Notes: generated from the sequence alone by a model not told the origin. DNA of 61,263 nucleotides from Myceligenerans indicum (GCF_016742955.1 NZ_JABBYC010000026.1:1-61263), one strand, 5' to 3'; numbered from the stretch's first letter, positions 8,662-16,744 are shown. Numbers and translations: made by a program.

Positions 8662-9177
8662 TCAGCCCCTTCCCCGGTAGGCATCCAGCACGGACGTCGC
8701 CGTCGCGTGCATCTTCCGGGTGCCCGGGGCGCCCGGAAGTCCGAGATCCGCGAGCGGGACCACGCACGACACCTCGACGCGAACCTCGCCCACCGTGCCG
8801 AGGGGCAGGGTGAAGGCGTCCAGCACGGGAGTGACCTTCGTCGACGAGCAAGAGATGCCCGAGTTGTTCAGCGTGCTGCGCGCCGTCTGGGATGCCGAGA
8901 TCTCTGCGGCGGCGGCGGTGCGACTGATCGATGCCGACCGGGCCGCCTCGTTCGCCGCCGACTGCACCGCGCCCTGCGCCAGCACCATCCGGCCGGCCAT
9001 GAGCAGCAGCATCGCGATGAGCAGCACCATCGGGAAGACGACAGCTGTGTTGATCGCGACGTTGCCACGCTCACCGACCGGGTCACCCGACGATCCGCCC
9101 CCGATGCGACGACGCGCTACGGCGGCGCGGAACGGCACGACGCTCCGGTGACGTGGGAAGTCTCTGCTCCGTGTCAT
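8662..9177 (-). CDS. TadE-like pseudopilin
   Basis: A 171-residue protein whose ATG (9177) overlaps the previous stop in an ATGA. After about 35 basic residues comes ERGNVAINTAVVFPMVLLIA, the TadE-type N-terminal helix with its conserved Pro. A long Ala/Ser-rich helix (SAANEAARSASISRTAAAA) and a small C-terminal domain with two Cys (SGISCSS and VEVSCVVP), likely a disulfide outside the membrane, follow. Glu+5 is replaced by Asn. It is part of the continuous leftward Tad operon, with 4-base overlaps at both ends of the pseudopilin set. Confidence 0.8.
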   Translation of the reverse strand: MTRSRDFPRHRSVVPFRAAVARRRIGGGSSGDPVGERGNVAINTAVVFPMVLLIAMLLLMAGRMVLAQGAVQSAANEAARSASISRTAAAAEISASQTARSTLNNSGISCSSTKVTPVLDAFTLPLGTVGEVRVEVSCVVPLADLGLPGAPGTRKMHATATSVLDAYRGRG

Positions 9178-9608
9178 GGGCCCACCGCCGGTGTGAAGCG
9201 CTCCACCGGACCGGTCGCGGTCTGCTCGATGCGCAGTCCCCGGAACCCGGGCACGAGCGACGGCGCCAGACCCACCACCGTCGCCGTCGCGACCTCGTCC
9301 CCGCGTTCCACGAGGATGTCCACCGAGGCGAACACATCCCGTCCTCGGTCGAGCCGAGCCGCGGCCTCGGCATACCCGTCGGCGACGGTGCCGTTCTCGA
9401 GCCGGGCCGCCTGAACCGCCCCGTTCGCCACCGAGCGGGCGACGTTCTGGGCGTGGTAGTAGATCACGCCCTGCACCATGCCGAAGATCAGCAGGAGCAC
9501 CACGGGGTAGGTGATGACTGTCTGGATGGAGGCAGCCCCGCGCTCCCGCCAGGAACTCGGCTGGGCCGAAATCCGAAGCGGCAGTTCAGGGCGTCTGCGC
9601 TCCCTCAC
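9174..9608 (-). CDS. TadE-like pseudopilin
   Basis: A 144-residue protein starting with GTG at 9608, immediately after the prepilin gene's TGA, with GGAGG 5-6 bases upstream. The N-terminus is basic, then RERGAASIQTVITYPVVLLL gives the TadE hydrophobic helix. A helix rich in Ala and Arg (AQNVARSVANGAVQAARLE) and a beta-rich end follow. As in its two neighbours, the position equivalent to Glu+5 is not Glu (Gln here). It is probably a pseudopilin or minor pilus-biogenesis component co-translated with the prepilin. Confidence 0.8.
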   Translation of the reverse strand: MRERRRPELPLRISAQPSSWRERGAASIQTVITYPVVLLLIFGMVQGVIYYHAQNVARSVANGAVQAARLENGTVADGYAEAAARLDRGRDVFASVDILVERGDEVATATVVGLAPSLVPGFRGLRIEQTATGPVERFTPAVGP

Positions 9609-9917
9609 TCATCCTCCGCGTACTAGGTCGGCCATGTAGCTGTCGACGAGTCCCTTGATCGCGAGGCCGAGCCCTACCGCGATGCCGAGGCCCACCACGG
9701 ACAGCACGACGACCTCGATCGACTCGAGGCCGGCGTCCTCAGGCAGGCCCTGCCGACGCGCGGCGAGGCGCGCGCGCAGCTCGGCGGTCCGCTCGGCGAA
9801 CCGCGCGGAGGTCCGGCCCATCAGGCCGCTGACCCCGGTCAGGCGAAGGTGCGCTTGCACGACGCCGGACGCCGCGGCGTCGATCCTTCGGCCTGGCCGG
9901 TGCTCTTCAATGGACAT
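9609..9917 (-). CDS. Flp-type prepilin candidate with unusually long leader
   Basis: A 102-residue protein from the ATG at 9917, with AGGAG 6 bases upstream. The C-terminal 40 residues contain a clear prepilin-peptidase motif: EDAG, then LESIEVVVLSVVGLGIAVG, i.e. Gly at position 63 followed by Glu at +5 and an uninterrupted hydrophobic helix. Cleavage there would give a mature pilin of only about 39 residues, typical of the very small Flp class. The leader of 63 residues is odd, because Flp leaders are normally about 10-25; it is Arg/Ala-rich and probably helical. It is the best candidate for the major pilus subunit. No prepilin peptidase gene is in this window, so processing would depend on one elsewhere. 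Confidence 0.7.
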   Translation of the reverse strand: MSIEEHRPGRRIDAAASGVVQAHLRLTGVSGLMGRTSARFAERTAELRARLAARRQGLPEDAGLESIEVVVLSVVGLGIAVGLGLAIKGLVDSYMADLVRGG

Positions 9918-10029
9918 AACAGCTCCTGGGGTGCTCTCGAAATCAACAAATGGGCAAGATCCGGTTCGTGTGACACGTGCGACACGAGTCTTCGCGGAAA
10001 TCGCGCGGCTGTGAAGACCTGGGCATGAT

Positions 10030-10042
10030 CTGTTGCCCGCAG
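10030..10042. promoter_or_regulatory. CTGTTGCCCGCAG motif upstream of the prepilin gene
   Basis: The 13-mer CTGTTGCCCGCAG, 113 bases upstream of the prepilin start codon, is repeated exactly at 16720-16732 upstream of the sigma-like gene. The first 11 bases occur once more at 16707-16717. Shared, same-orientation copies in two promoter regions of the same locus suggest a regulator or promoter element. Confidence 0.4.
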
Positions 10043-10055
10043 TTCACCGAAGGCG

Positions 10056-10069
10056 TCGGCGTTCGCCGA
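10056..10069 (-). terminator. Small hairpin after tadC, possible attenuator
   Basis: TCGGCGTTCGCCGA is a perfect 14-base palindrome starting 10 bases beyond the tadC stop on the reverse strand. It is short, with no U-tract, so it would at most partly separate tadABC transcription from the prepilin gene. Confidence 0.35.
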
Positions 10070-10078
10070 AGCAGATCG

Positions 10079-11017
10079 TCACGGAAGCTGCTGGAACATG
10101 GTCACGCCGATCGGGAAGATCAGCATGATGAAGTAGACGAACACCGTCAGCGTCCCGGGCACCGTCATGCGGACCGTCGCGTCGTGCGCGAGCTGCTGCT
10201 CCACGTCGAGCTGCGCATCACGCATGGCGGCCGCCTTCGACTGCAGCTGATCGTGGATGGCCGAGCCTTGCGTACCCGCCAGTTCGACGATCGACGCGAC
10301 CTCACCCAGCGCGTCGACCTCCACCTCCCTGCCCAGGTCCCGCAGTGCCGTCCAGGGCGGCTCGCCCTCCCAGCGCCCTCGTTCCAGCGCCTCCGCGATC
10401 CGCCGGAACGGCCACGATTCCGCCACCTGCGCGGCGGCGAACGTCGCCTGGGTCGCCCCGGCACCGGAGATGCGCTCGATCGCCAGGAGTTCCAGGTAGG
10501 TCGATACGGCACGGGTGAACTCCTGCCTCGCCCTGCGTGCCTTGCTCCGCGCCTCCAGATCCGGGAGGAACCAGGCACCGAGGGCAAGTACGAGGGCCGC
10601 ACCGAACGGCAGGCCCACCGGAAGGCCGAGCTTGAGCAGTCCTGCCATGAGCCCGATGAACGGCACGCCCACCAGGACGACCACGGCTCCCAACGCCTTG
10701 GCCCCGTAGTGCTCGGTCGCGGTCTTGCCGATGAGGTCGAGATCGGCCGCACTCGGACCTGCCCGCATGAGCATCGGCAGCGGTAGCCGTCGTTGTGCCC
10801 AGGCCCCGAACCTCTGCGTCATCTGCTCGGTGCGGCTGAGCCCGGAGCCGTCGTCGTCGGACACCTCGATCGCGGCGAGCTTGTCCTCGCCGCTCAGCCG
10901 ATCGAGCGCCGACTGCAGTCCCGGCTGTGTCGGCACGAGGGTCCGTACCACCAGCCACAGCCCGAGGCCGGCCACGGCCCCCGCGACGGCGGACGGCCAG
11001 ATGCTGCCGAGAATCAT
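10079..11017 (-). CDS. tadC: TadC-like type II secretion/pilus platform protein
   Basis: A 312-residue integral membrane protein. The ATG at 11017 overlaps the tadB stop (ATGA) and has GGGAGG upstream; the 22 in-frame residues before it belong to the tadB region. It contains a T2SSF domain with four membrane segments: about 5-25, a pair around 130-175, and a last one near the C-terminus (TVFVYFIMLIFPIGVTMFQQ). The cytoplasmic part has the EFTRAVSTYLELLAIERISG segment of the family. TadC pairs with TadB to form the inner-membrane platform on which TadA acts during Flp pilus assembly. Confidence 0.88.
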   Translation of the reverse strand: MILGSIWPSAVAGAVAGLGLWLVVRTLVPTQPGLQSALDRLSGEDKLAAIEVSDDDGSGLSRTEQMTQRFGAWAQRRLPLPMLMRAGPSAADLDLIGKTATEHYGAKALGAVVVLVGVPFIGLMAGLLKLGLPVGLPFGAALVLALGAWFLPDLEARSKARRARQEFTRAVSTYLELLAIERISGAGATQATFAAAQVAESWPFRRIAEALERGRWEGEPPWTALRDLGREVEVDALGEVASIVELAGTQGSAIHDQLQSKAAAMRDAQLDVEQQLAHDATVRMTVPGTLTVFVYFIMLIFPIGVTMFQQLP

Positions 11018-11898
11018 CCCAGGCCTCCCTCGTGCGGGAGGAACCGCGGGATCGGCTGCCCCATCGAGATCCGCCGCATCCACAGCAGGCAGCCGCAGTA
11101 CGCCGCGAACAAGGTGATAGCCACGATCTGCCCTACCGGGGAGTCGTACCCGTCGAGGTAGCCCGTCATGGCCGTCCCGCCCAGCACCACCAGGGTCACG
11201 ACCGTCACCCAGCGAACCGTCGCGCGGCCCGTCGCCCGTTCGGTCTCGATCTCACGCCGGGCGCGTGCCTGGGCAGAGAGCGACTCCGCGAGCTGCTTGA
11301 GCGCCGGGGCGACCGCACCGGTGCGGTTGTCCGACTCGAGGATCAGTGCCGAAGCGATCATGTCCGACGAGTAGTCGTCCATCTCGTCGGCCCAGCGGTA
11401 CAACGCCGGTTTGATCGGCTGCCTCGCCTCCAGGCGCGCGACCAGCCGGGCGAGTGACGGCCGCACGGAGGGCGCGGCCGAGGGGAGCGTCGCCGCGATG
11501 CCCTGCTCCAGTCCTACGGCTCCACCGCTGAGCACACCGATCAGTGAACGTACCCAGGCCGTGAGGTCGATGAGCTTCTCGACCTCGCTCGACTGCGTGG
11601 TGGTACGGAACAGCGCCGGGAGTCCGACCACCATGACCGGCACGATCACGGTGAGCGACCACCAGCCGGTCAGGATTCCGACCACGAGTCCCGCAGCCGC
11701 GCTGACCAGCACGGTCCTGCGCTTGGAGTGGAGCGGACCGCCCTCGTCGAGCCCGATCAGCCGCAGCAGCCCCTCGAAGGGCTTGCGGCTGGACGACGGC
11801 GGCCGCGGGGTCGCCTCGCGCTTCAGCAGACCGACGATGACGAGCCAGATCCCGATCCCCACGCCGAGACCGGCGGCGACGGCGAGAAAGGTGGTCAT
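11014..11898 (-). CDS. tadB: TadB-like pilus platform protein
   Basis: A 294-residue protein whose ATG overlaps the tadA stop in an ATGA. An N-terminal membrane segment (LAVAAGLGVGIGIWLVIVGLL), a pair of segments at about 65-105 and a terminal pair near 215-275 frame a cytoplasmic T2SSF domain (LIDLTAWVRSLIGVLSGGAV, EQGIAATLPSAAP). This is the standard GspF-like platform subunit of Tad systems. The unbroken series of 1-4 base overlaps from cpaE through tadC means these subunits are made in stoichiometric coupling. Confidence 0.88.
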   Translation of the reverse strand: MTTFLAVAAGLGVGIGIWLVIVGLLKREATPRPPSSSRKPFEGLLRLIGLDEGGPLHSKRRTVLVSAAAGLVVGILTGWWSLTVIVPVMVVGLPALFRTTTQSSEVEKLIDLTAWVRSLIGVLSGGAVGLEQGIAATLPSAAPSVRPSLARLVARLEARQPIKPALYRWADEMDDYSSDMIASALILESDNRTGAVAPALKQLAESLSAQARARREIETERATGRATVRWVTVVTLVVLGGTAMTGYLDGYDSPVGQIVAITLFAAYCGCLLWMRRISMGQPIPRFLPHEGGLG

Positions 11899-13790
11899 CG
11901 GGTGACCTCCCAGAGGCCGTCGTGGAAGTTGAGCAGGTTGGGGTCGAACCCGACCGCCGTCAGATCGTCGAGGAACGACGGCGTATGTGCGGGCACCGCG
12001 CGACCGTCCGGGCCGGGACGGAACACGTCGGTGATCGCGACCGGGTTGCCGGCTTCACCGCGGGTCACCTCGATGACCTCCGAGACGTAGCGTGTGCGCA
12101 GCCCGGTCTCCGGATCGATGTTCACCCGGAGGAACACGATGAGGTCGATCGACTGCGCGACCTGCCGATACGCGTACGTCTCACTGAGGGTGCTGTCTTG
12201 TACGGCCATGCCGACCAGACGCTCGACGACGTCGCGAGCGCCGTCCGCGTGCACGGTGGACAAGGAGCCGTTACCCATCTGCATCGCCTGGAACATCGAG
12301 ACGATCTCCGGCCCGCGGACCTCGCCGACGATGACCCGGGAGATGTTGTGGCGGAGCGACTCGTACACATTGATGTTGGTGTCGATCTCCCCGACCCGGC
12401 GGCCGGCCGTGTTCATCTCGCCCGAGCCCTCACGGGTGCGCAGGGCCACCACGCGGCGATGCTTCTCGGGCTCGAGGTGCAGGTAGAGCTCGTAGTCGGT
12501 CTCGATGGTGGCGACGGACTCCCAGGGCGAGAGGCTCGCACAGAGCGCGCGGAGCAGAGTCGTCTTGCCCGAACCCTGTCCCTGCCCCGAGACGACGACC
12601 GACTTGCGCGCGCGCACCGCGGCGCCGAGGAACTCCTCCAGGACGGTGTCCACGGTTCCCGTCCCGCGGAGCACCCCGAGATCCACCGACTGCAGGCGCT
12701 GAAGACGAATGGTGACGCGCGGCGAGGGCACCACCCAGCCCACCGCCGCCAGGCGCACACGGCCGGGCAGGTCCAGGTTGAGAAAGGGGTTGGCGCGGGT
12801 GAACGAGCGCTCGTTCGCGGGATCGCGGGCCGCGAGGAACTGCAGGAAGTCGATCAGCTCGGCGTCGGAGTCGGCGATGGGGTCGGTGTAGATGCGACGA
12901 CCGTCGCCCATGAGCATCAGCACCGGCTGCGTACCGGTGATCTCGATGTTCTCCGCCTCGGGGGTGTCGATGAGGGGCTGCAGCCGCCCGAGCCGGAACA
13001 GCGCGTCGAACAAGGCTCGTGTGATCTCGACCTGGTACTCGGCGGTCCAGGGCCGCTGACCTCCCGACAGCATCCCGTCGTTGTGGTCGCGGACCACCTG
13101 CTGGATGAGTTCTTGGCCGAGTGCCTCGCGCTCCTCCTCGTCGAGCTCACGTGCGGCCAGGGCGTTGGTGAGGCGAGAGGACACCTCACCGCGGAGGCTG
13201 TTCACCTGGCGCCAGAACTCGGCGTCCCGCATCCCTCCGGGATTCGATGCCTCGAGCGTCCGTACCTGACGTCCGCCCGCAACCCACGCGTCGATCCCAC
13301 CACCGCCGGCCGGGACCTGGGAGTCCCCGCCCGGTCCGCCGTCGGGACGGGCGAGTGGGGTCGTAGCGGGAGAGGCTCCCGCCGGACCACCATCGTGGCC
13401 GGCCGAACCCTGCGCGGCCGGCTCCGCAGTCGGAGCGTGCGCAGTCGGAGTCTCTGCCGCGGCAGGCTGCTCGGTCACCGGCTGCCATACGGGCCGGATG
13501 GTGGTCGGAACAGCGCCCGTCCACGGGCCGGCGGAGGCGCGGCGGTCCCCTGACTGCACATCGGCCGGGCGAGCCGACGGAGGTGCCGGGCGACGGCCCG
13601 CGGCTACGGCCCCGACCGCGCCGCTCAGACCTCCGGCCGAGGGCGGCGGCTGCGTGGTCCGGGTGTCCGGGTCCTTGGGGTCCGCCGACCCGGCCGTCGC
13701 GGGACGCCCCTTCTCCGGTCGGCGTGCCCGTGACCGGCCGTCGCCGCCGAAGATCGGAAGCCCGTCCAGATCCTCACGCTTCCGGCTCAT
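11895..13790 (-). CDS. tadA: TadA/CpaF secretion ATPase
   Basis: A 631-residue cytoplasmic hexameric-type ATPase that powers pilus extension and retraction. About 190 N-terminal residues are Pro/Ala-rich and probably disordered; family members are usually 400-480 residues, so this tail is an addition. The conserved part starts near residue 190 (EFWRQVNSLRGEVSSRLTNA). The Walker A motif GQGQGSGKTTLL is near residue 400, and the Walker B/Asp-Glu region VIVGEVRGPEIVSMFQAM near 485 is followed by GNGSLSTVHA, a family signature. The ATG at 13790 is the only start consistent with the disordered tail. It sits directly after the CpaE-like gene in an ATGA overlap. Confidence 0.92.
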   Translation of the reverse strand: MSRKREDLDGLPIFGGDGRSRARRPEKGRPATAGSADPKDPDTRTTQPPPSAGGLSGAVGAVAAGRRPAPPSARPADVQSGDRRASAGPWTGAVPTTIRPVWQPVTEQPAAAETPTAHAPTAEPAAQGSAGHDGGPAGASPATTPLARPDGGPGGDSQVPAGGGGIDAWVAGGRQVRTLEASNPGGMRDAEFWRQVNSLRGEVSSRLTNALAARELDEEEREALGQELIQQVVRDHNDGMLSGGQRPWTAEYQVEITRALFDALFRLGRLQPLIDTPEAENIEITGTQPVLMLMGDGRRIYTDPIADSDAELIDFLQFLAARDPANERSFTRANPFLNLDLPGRVRLAAVGWVVPSPRVTIRLQRLQSVDLGVLRGTGTVDTVLEEFLGAAVRARKSVVVSGQGQGSGKTTLLRALCASLSPWESVATIETDYELYLHLEPEKHRRVVALRTREGSGEMNTAGRRVGEIDTNINVYESLRHNISRVIVGEVRGPEIVSMFQAMQMGNGSLSTVHADGARDVVERLVGMAVQDSTLSETYAYRQVAQSIDLIVFLRVNIDPETGLRTRYVSEVIEVTRGEAGNPVAITDVFRPGPDGRAVPAHTPSFLDDLTAVGFDPNLLNFHDGLWEVTR

Positions 13791-14626
13791 CGCCCGATAC
13801 CTCCGGTCGAGCCGTTCCCCGTCGACGTGCCTCGGGCCGGGCTGCTCGTGGAGAACCGCTCCCGCCGGGCTGCCGTTCGCTCCTGGATCGCCGAGATCAC
13901 CGGGCCCGCGCTACGCACCAGAGGAGACGACCCCCACTTGCGCCCCGTCGGCGATCCGACGGACAGCACCTCGGCGTTCACCGGGTCCCAAGCGAGCGAG
14001 CCGAGCGACCCGAGTCCCAGCGTCCTCGCGATCTCCTTCGTGTCGTACGGCCGGCCGGGGCCGATCGTCAGGGTGGCCAGGTTGGTCAGGTCACGCGCGG
14101 CAGCTTCGATGACGGACGTGCGCGACCGGACCAGCTCGCGGCTGACGGCGATGTCGGGCAGACGCGATCCCGTCGTGACGATCACCTGGTCGGCAAGACG
14201 GAGAAGCGGCTCGCGATCGTCCCGGCCGGCCGGCCCCAGCCTCCCGAGGTCGACGATGACGTCCATGCCTCCGCGCTCCAGCGCGACGAGCTGGTTCGCG
14301 AGCGCGGTCCAGAGATTCGCCACCGATGGTGCGAGGTGCGGGGACACGATGCCGGGCAGCAGCTTCTTGTCCTGACTGTTCTGGACGAGCGTGAGGGTCT
14401 GGTCCCACAGTGCGGTCTCGAGCTCACCGTGGCTGTGCGCGATGGCGAGCTGGCTCAACCCGCGGTCGTGCACGAGCTGGCCGCGGAAGTATCCCGCCAG
14501 GATCGAGGCACCGGCGAGATCCGCCTCCACGAGCAGGACCGGCCGGGGCCAGGAGATGGCGAGCACCAGCGCCGTCGTGGTCGTTCCCGGCGAGCCCTTC
14601 GCGTTCGCGAGTGCGACGAGGGCCAC
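13787..14626 (-). CDS. CpaE/MinD-like ATPase with altered P-loop
   Basis: A 279-residue protein. The start is GTG at 14626, five bases after the upstream TGA, giving MALVALANAKGSPGTTTTAL. This is a SIMIBI (MinD/ParA-like) fold. The signature lysine before the glycines is present, but the canonical P-loop lysine is replaced by Thr (KGSPGTTTT instead of KGGxGKTT). LLVEADLAGASILAGYF follows, where MinD has its D-x-D switch region, and VIVDLGRLG appears where MinD has the Walker B Asp. In Tad systems CpaE localises the pilus machine. The missing lysine suggests weak or no ATP hydrolysis, with a possible scaffold role; similar substitutions occur in actinobacterial homologues as I recall them. Confidence 0.75.
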   Translation of the reverse strand: MALVALANAKGSPGTTTTALVLAISWPRPVLLVEADLAGASILAGYFRGQLVHDRGLSQLAIAHSHGELETALWDQTLTLVQNSQDKKLLPGIVSPHLAPSVANLWTALANQLVALERGGMDVIVDLGRLGPAGRDDREPLLRLADQVIVTTGSRLPDIAVSRELVRSRTSVIEAAARDLTNLATLTIGPGRPYDTKEIARTLGLGSLGSLAWDPVNAEVLSVGSPTGRKWGSSPLVRSAGPVISAIQERTAARRERFSTSSPARGTSTGNGSTGGIGR

Positions 14627-14630
14627 TGGA

Positions 14631-15365
14631 TCACCCGTTCCCGTCGGACGCGACCGTGTCGAGCACGAGAGCCACCCGCCCGGTCGCGGCGCGCGCCGCG
14701 AGCGCTCCGGCCTGGTCCCGGGCGACCTCGACGTTGACGATCTGCTGGTCGCCGATCTCGGCCGGATGCGCCTCGACGACGACGGCGGCAATCGCAAGGG
14801 GTTCCTCGACCGGTGCGTCACCGCCGCTGACCGGCGTCTCGATGATGCGTACCGAGTCACCCGCGTGCAGCGGCGGATATGCAGGCATCTGGTTCGGGTT
14901 GAGTGCGACACCGACGATGGACCGCCCGGCGGCAGGCTTCAGCTCCGTCGTGTAGCTCTCGGGAGTGAGCAGCGAGCCCGCGGGCAGGTCGACACTGGCG
15001 TACTGCCCCGTGACGGCCGCGAACTGTGTCGCGTCCACCGGCTCCAGCAGCGTGGGACTGGTCGGCAGGTCGACGGTGACGAGGACGCTCTCCGTGATCT
15101 TCTGCCCGCGCTGGATCTCGGACGTGACGGCCAGGACCTTGTGCGTCTTTCCCAGTGTGGTGGTCAGGGAGACCGACGCGAGAATGCCGAGGGCGACCAG
15201 AGCCAGACCGAGGGCAACGACAGCTGGCCGGCGACGGGCGCGCGTCGGTTTCTGGGGCGCGGGAATCCTGGGACTCGCGGCGCGCGCGTCCCTTCCGCTG
15301 GGGGGCGGGGTCCCACCCCCGCCCACACCGGTGCGTCGCGCGCCGACGCTCGTCTCACTGCTCAC
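14631..15365 (-). CDS. SAF-domain protein, CpaB/RcpC-like
   Basis: A 244-residue protein. GTG at 15365 is preferred: GGGAGGGGA lies 6 bases upstream and the product begins MSSETSVGARR. A disordered N-terminal 45 residues is followed by one membrane helix (VVALGLALVALGILASVSLT) and then a SAF domain (VTSEIQRGQKITESVLVTVD, LLTPESYTT) and a further beta region. CpaB/RcpC proteins with this layout belong to Tad pilus loci and act outside the cytoplasm, where they may bind peptidoglycan. It is the first gene of the leftward Tad operon, so its 5' region should hold the main promoter. Confidence 0.8.
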   Translation of the reverse strand: MSSETSVGARRTGVGGGGTPPPSGRDARAASPRIPAPQKPTRARRRPAVVALGLALVALGILASVSLTTTLGKTHKVLAVTSEIQRGQKITESVLVTVDLPTSPTLLEPVDATQFAAVTGQYASVDLPAGSLLTPESYTTELKPAAGRSIVGVALNPNQMPAYPPLHAGDSVRIIETPVSGGDAPVEEPLAIAAVVVEAHPAEIGDQQIVNVEVARDQAGALAARAATGRVALVLDTVASDGNG

Positions 15366-15717
15366 TTGCCGTCCCCTCCCGGTCATGTACTCCCGCAGGC
15401 AATCCTGATGCACGCGGGCGAACCCGGCAGGTTGAACGGTAGCCGGATGACTCCGGGCAAGGGAAGGTCAACGAAAGTTCACATGCTGTGGAGATGCCCT
15501 GGACGTCGAGTAAACGTCAACAGTGGCGCTGACCTGGGGAAACGCTCGAAATGGGAAGTTCACCCGCGCGGATCAAGCTCGGCCTCATGCGGGCTCTTCC
15601 TGCTGGTGAGTGTCTTACCTGTCGACACTCGATCAAGACACGACATGGGGGGCCGCCGACTGGAGGCGGACGACCCCCCATGCCAAGGGACGGGGCTGGT
15701 GTGGAACCCCCCGAGAG
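15366..15717. other. Tad operon promoter region
   Basis: This gene-free stretch of 352 bases holds the hairpin at 15644-15682 and, nearer the Tad operon, a direct repeat AAGTTCAC at 15475-15482 and 15556-15563. Two TTGAC-type hexamers are visible on the reverse strand, but neither has a convincing -10 at the right distance. The promoter may use a non-housekeeping sigma factor. Confidence 0.45.
15644..15682 (-). terminator. Hairpin terminator after the sigma-like gene
   Basis: CATGGGGGGCCGCC (15644-15657) pairs with GGCGG (15665-15669) and CCCCCCATG (15674-15682), with a 4-base bulge. It begins 36 bases past the sigma-like gene's stop on the reverse strand and would insulate the Tad operon from it. 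Confidence 0.65.
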
Positions 15718-16629
15718 TCACGCACCCCCCAGTGGTTCTCCCGATGCCGTTCCACGGCCCTCGTCCTTCCGCCCGTTCGGTGATCCCCCAGACAGACCTC
15801 CGGTGCGGACGGCTTCCGCCAGTCGGCGAACCGCTCGGCTCGCGCGCTGGCGAAGTGTTGCGTGCGAGATGCCGAGCTCGTCGGCAACTCGCTTCTGGTA
15901 TGTACCTCTCCCGGCGCCAAGCTCGGCGTACTCGGGCAACTCTGGGTCTGGAGCGTAAACGCGAGCGAGAAGTGACGCTTCTTCTGTTGTGATAACACGA
16001 ACGTCAATGCCCCAGGCGATCACGTCGAGCACCTCGCCCGTGGCCCCTAGCGACGCGCTGGCCAGCGAATATACCGCTGCTGGCCCCTGTTCCTCGGGTT
16101 CGGCGCGCTCGAGATGCGGCAGTACGGCCACATCGGTGGGAATCTCCTCGACCTGTGGCGCCCGGCTCGCACGTGTACCGCGCGCGAACGGCGCCTGGTC
16201 ACCCACCACCCGGGTGAGCGTGTGACCCTGCAGCCGCATCGCGACCTTGTCCTCGCGCGCGAGGTCGTAGTGGCAGATCGCGTCCCACATGGCCGCGGCG
16301 GCCTCCTGTTCGAGGTCCTGGAGGTCGCGGTAGTGCCGACGCGAACGACGCACGATGGAACGCACCGCCGGCAGCATGCACTGCAGCACGGCGCGGCCGG
16401 CGGCGAAGCTCCCACGGGCATGTTCGACGAGGAGCGCGTGCAGCACGACGTCGGCCTCGTTCGCGGTGAATCGGACGGGACGGCCGTCGGCCAGGCCCGA
16501 GAGCTGCGGGAAACGGCGACTGAAGCGATCGATCTCGTCGGCGAAGGACCGGGTCGCCACGAGGTCGGCCCAGTCATGATCGAGCTCGGTCATGAGCGTC
16601 CCGGAGGCAGCTGAGGACATGCCTGGCAT
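15718..16629 (-). CDS. Sigma-70-like transcription regulator between the pilus and secretion loci
   Basis: A 303-residue protein from the ATG at 16629, with GAGGAG 8 bases upstream. Residues about 85-125 resemble sigma region 2 (LPAVRSIVRRSRRHYRDLQD followed by LEQEAAAAMWDAICHYD). Residues about 245-270 contain a region-4-type helix-turn-helix (VADELGISHATLRQRASRAV). The linker between them and the first 60 residues match no region I know, and the tail is Gly/Ser-rich. It is transcribed away from the secretion operon and ends in a hairpin before the Tad operon, so it is placed to control one or both. It could equally be a sigma-fold DNA-binding protein that no longer binds RNA polymerase. Confidence 0.65.
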   Translation of the reverse strand: MPGMSSAASGTLMTELDHDWADLVATRSFADEIDRFSRRFPQLSGLADGRPVRFTANEADVVLHALLVEHARGSFAAGRAVLQCMLPAVRSIVRRSRRHYRDLQDLEQEAAAAMWDAICHYDLAREDKVAMRLQGHTLTRVVGDQAPFARGTRASRAPQVEEIPTDVAVLPHLERAEPEEQGPAAVYSLASASLGATGEVLDVIAWGIDVRVITTEEASLLARVYAPDPELPEYAELGAGRGTYQKRVADELGISHATLRQRASRAVRRLAEAVRTGGLSGGSPNGRKDEGRGTASGEPLGGA

Positions 16630-16705
16630 GGACGTGACTCCTCGGTCGTCTGGGCGGCGAGATGCCGGAGCGCTGGTCAGCGCCTACGGGCCAGTGCACC
16701 CGAAG

Positions 16706-16730
16706 ACTGTTGCCCGCTACTGTTGCCCGC
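16706..16730. repeat. Tandem 12-mer ACTGTTGCCCGC
   Basis: ACTGTTGCCCGC occurs at 16706-16717 and again at 16719-16730 (13-base period), 77-101 bases upstream of the sigma-like start. The second copy extends to CTGTTGCCCGCAG, identical to 10030-10042 upstream of the prepilin gene. Probable operator or promoter element. Confidence 0.5.
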
Positions 16731-16744
16731 AGATTTACCCTTGA

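Noticed and set aside
9969..9984. TGTGACACGTGCGACA upstream of the prepilin gene as a second GlxR site
   Set aside because: The right half-site has a mismatch (CGACA) and the central TA is missing; too weak to list as a site.
15471..15563. AAGTTCAC direct repeat as operator of the Tad operon
   Set aside because: Two 8-mers 81 bases apart are expected by chance often enough; kept only as a note in the promoter region.
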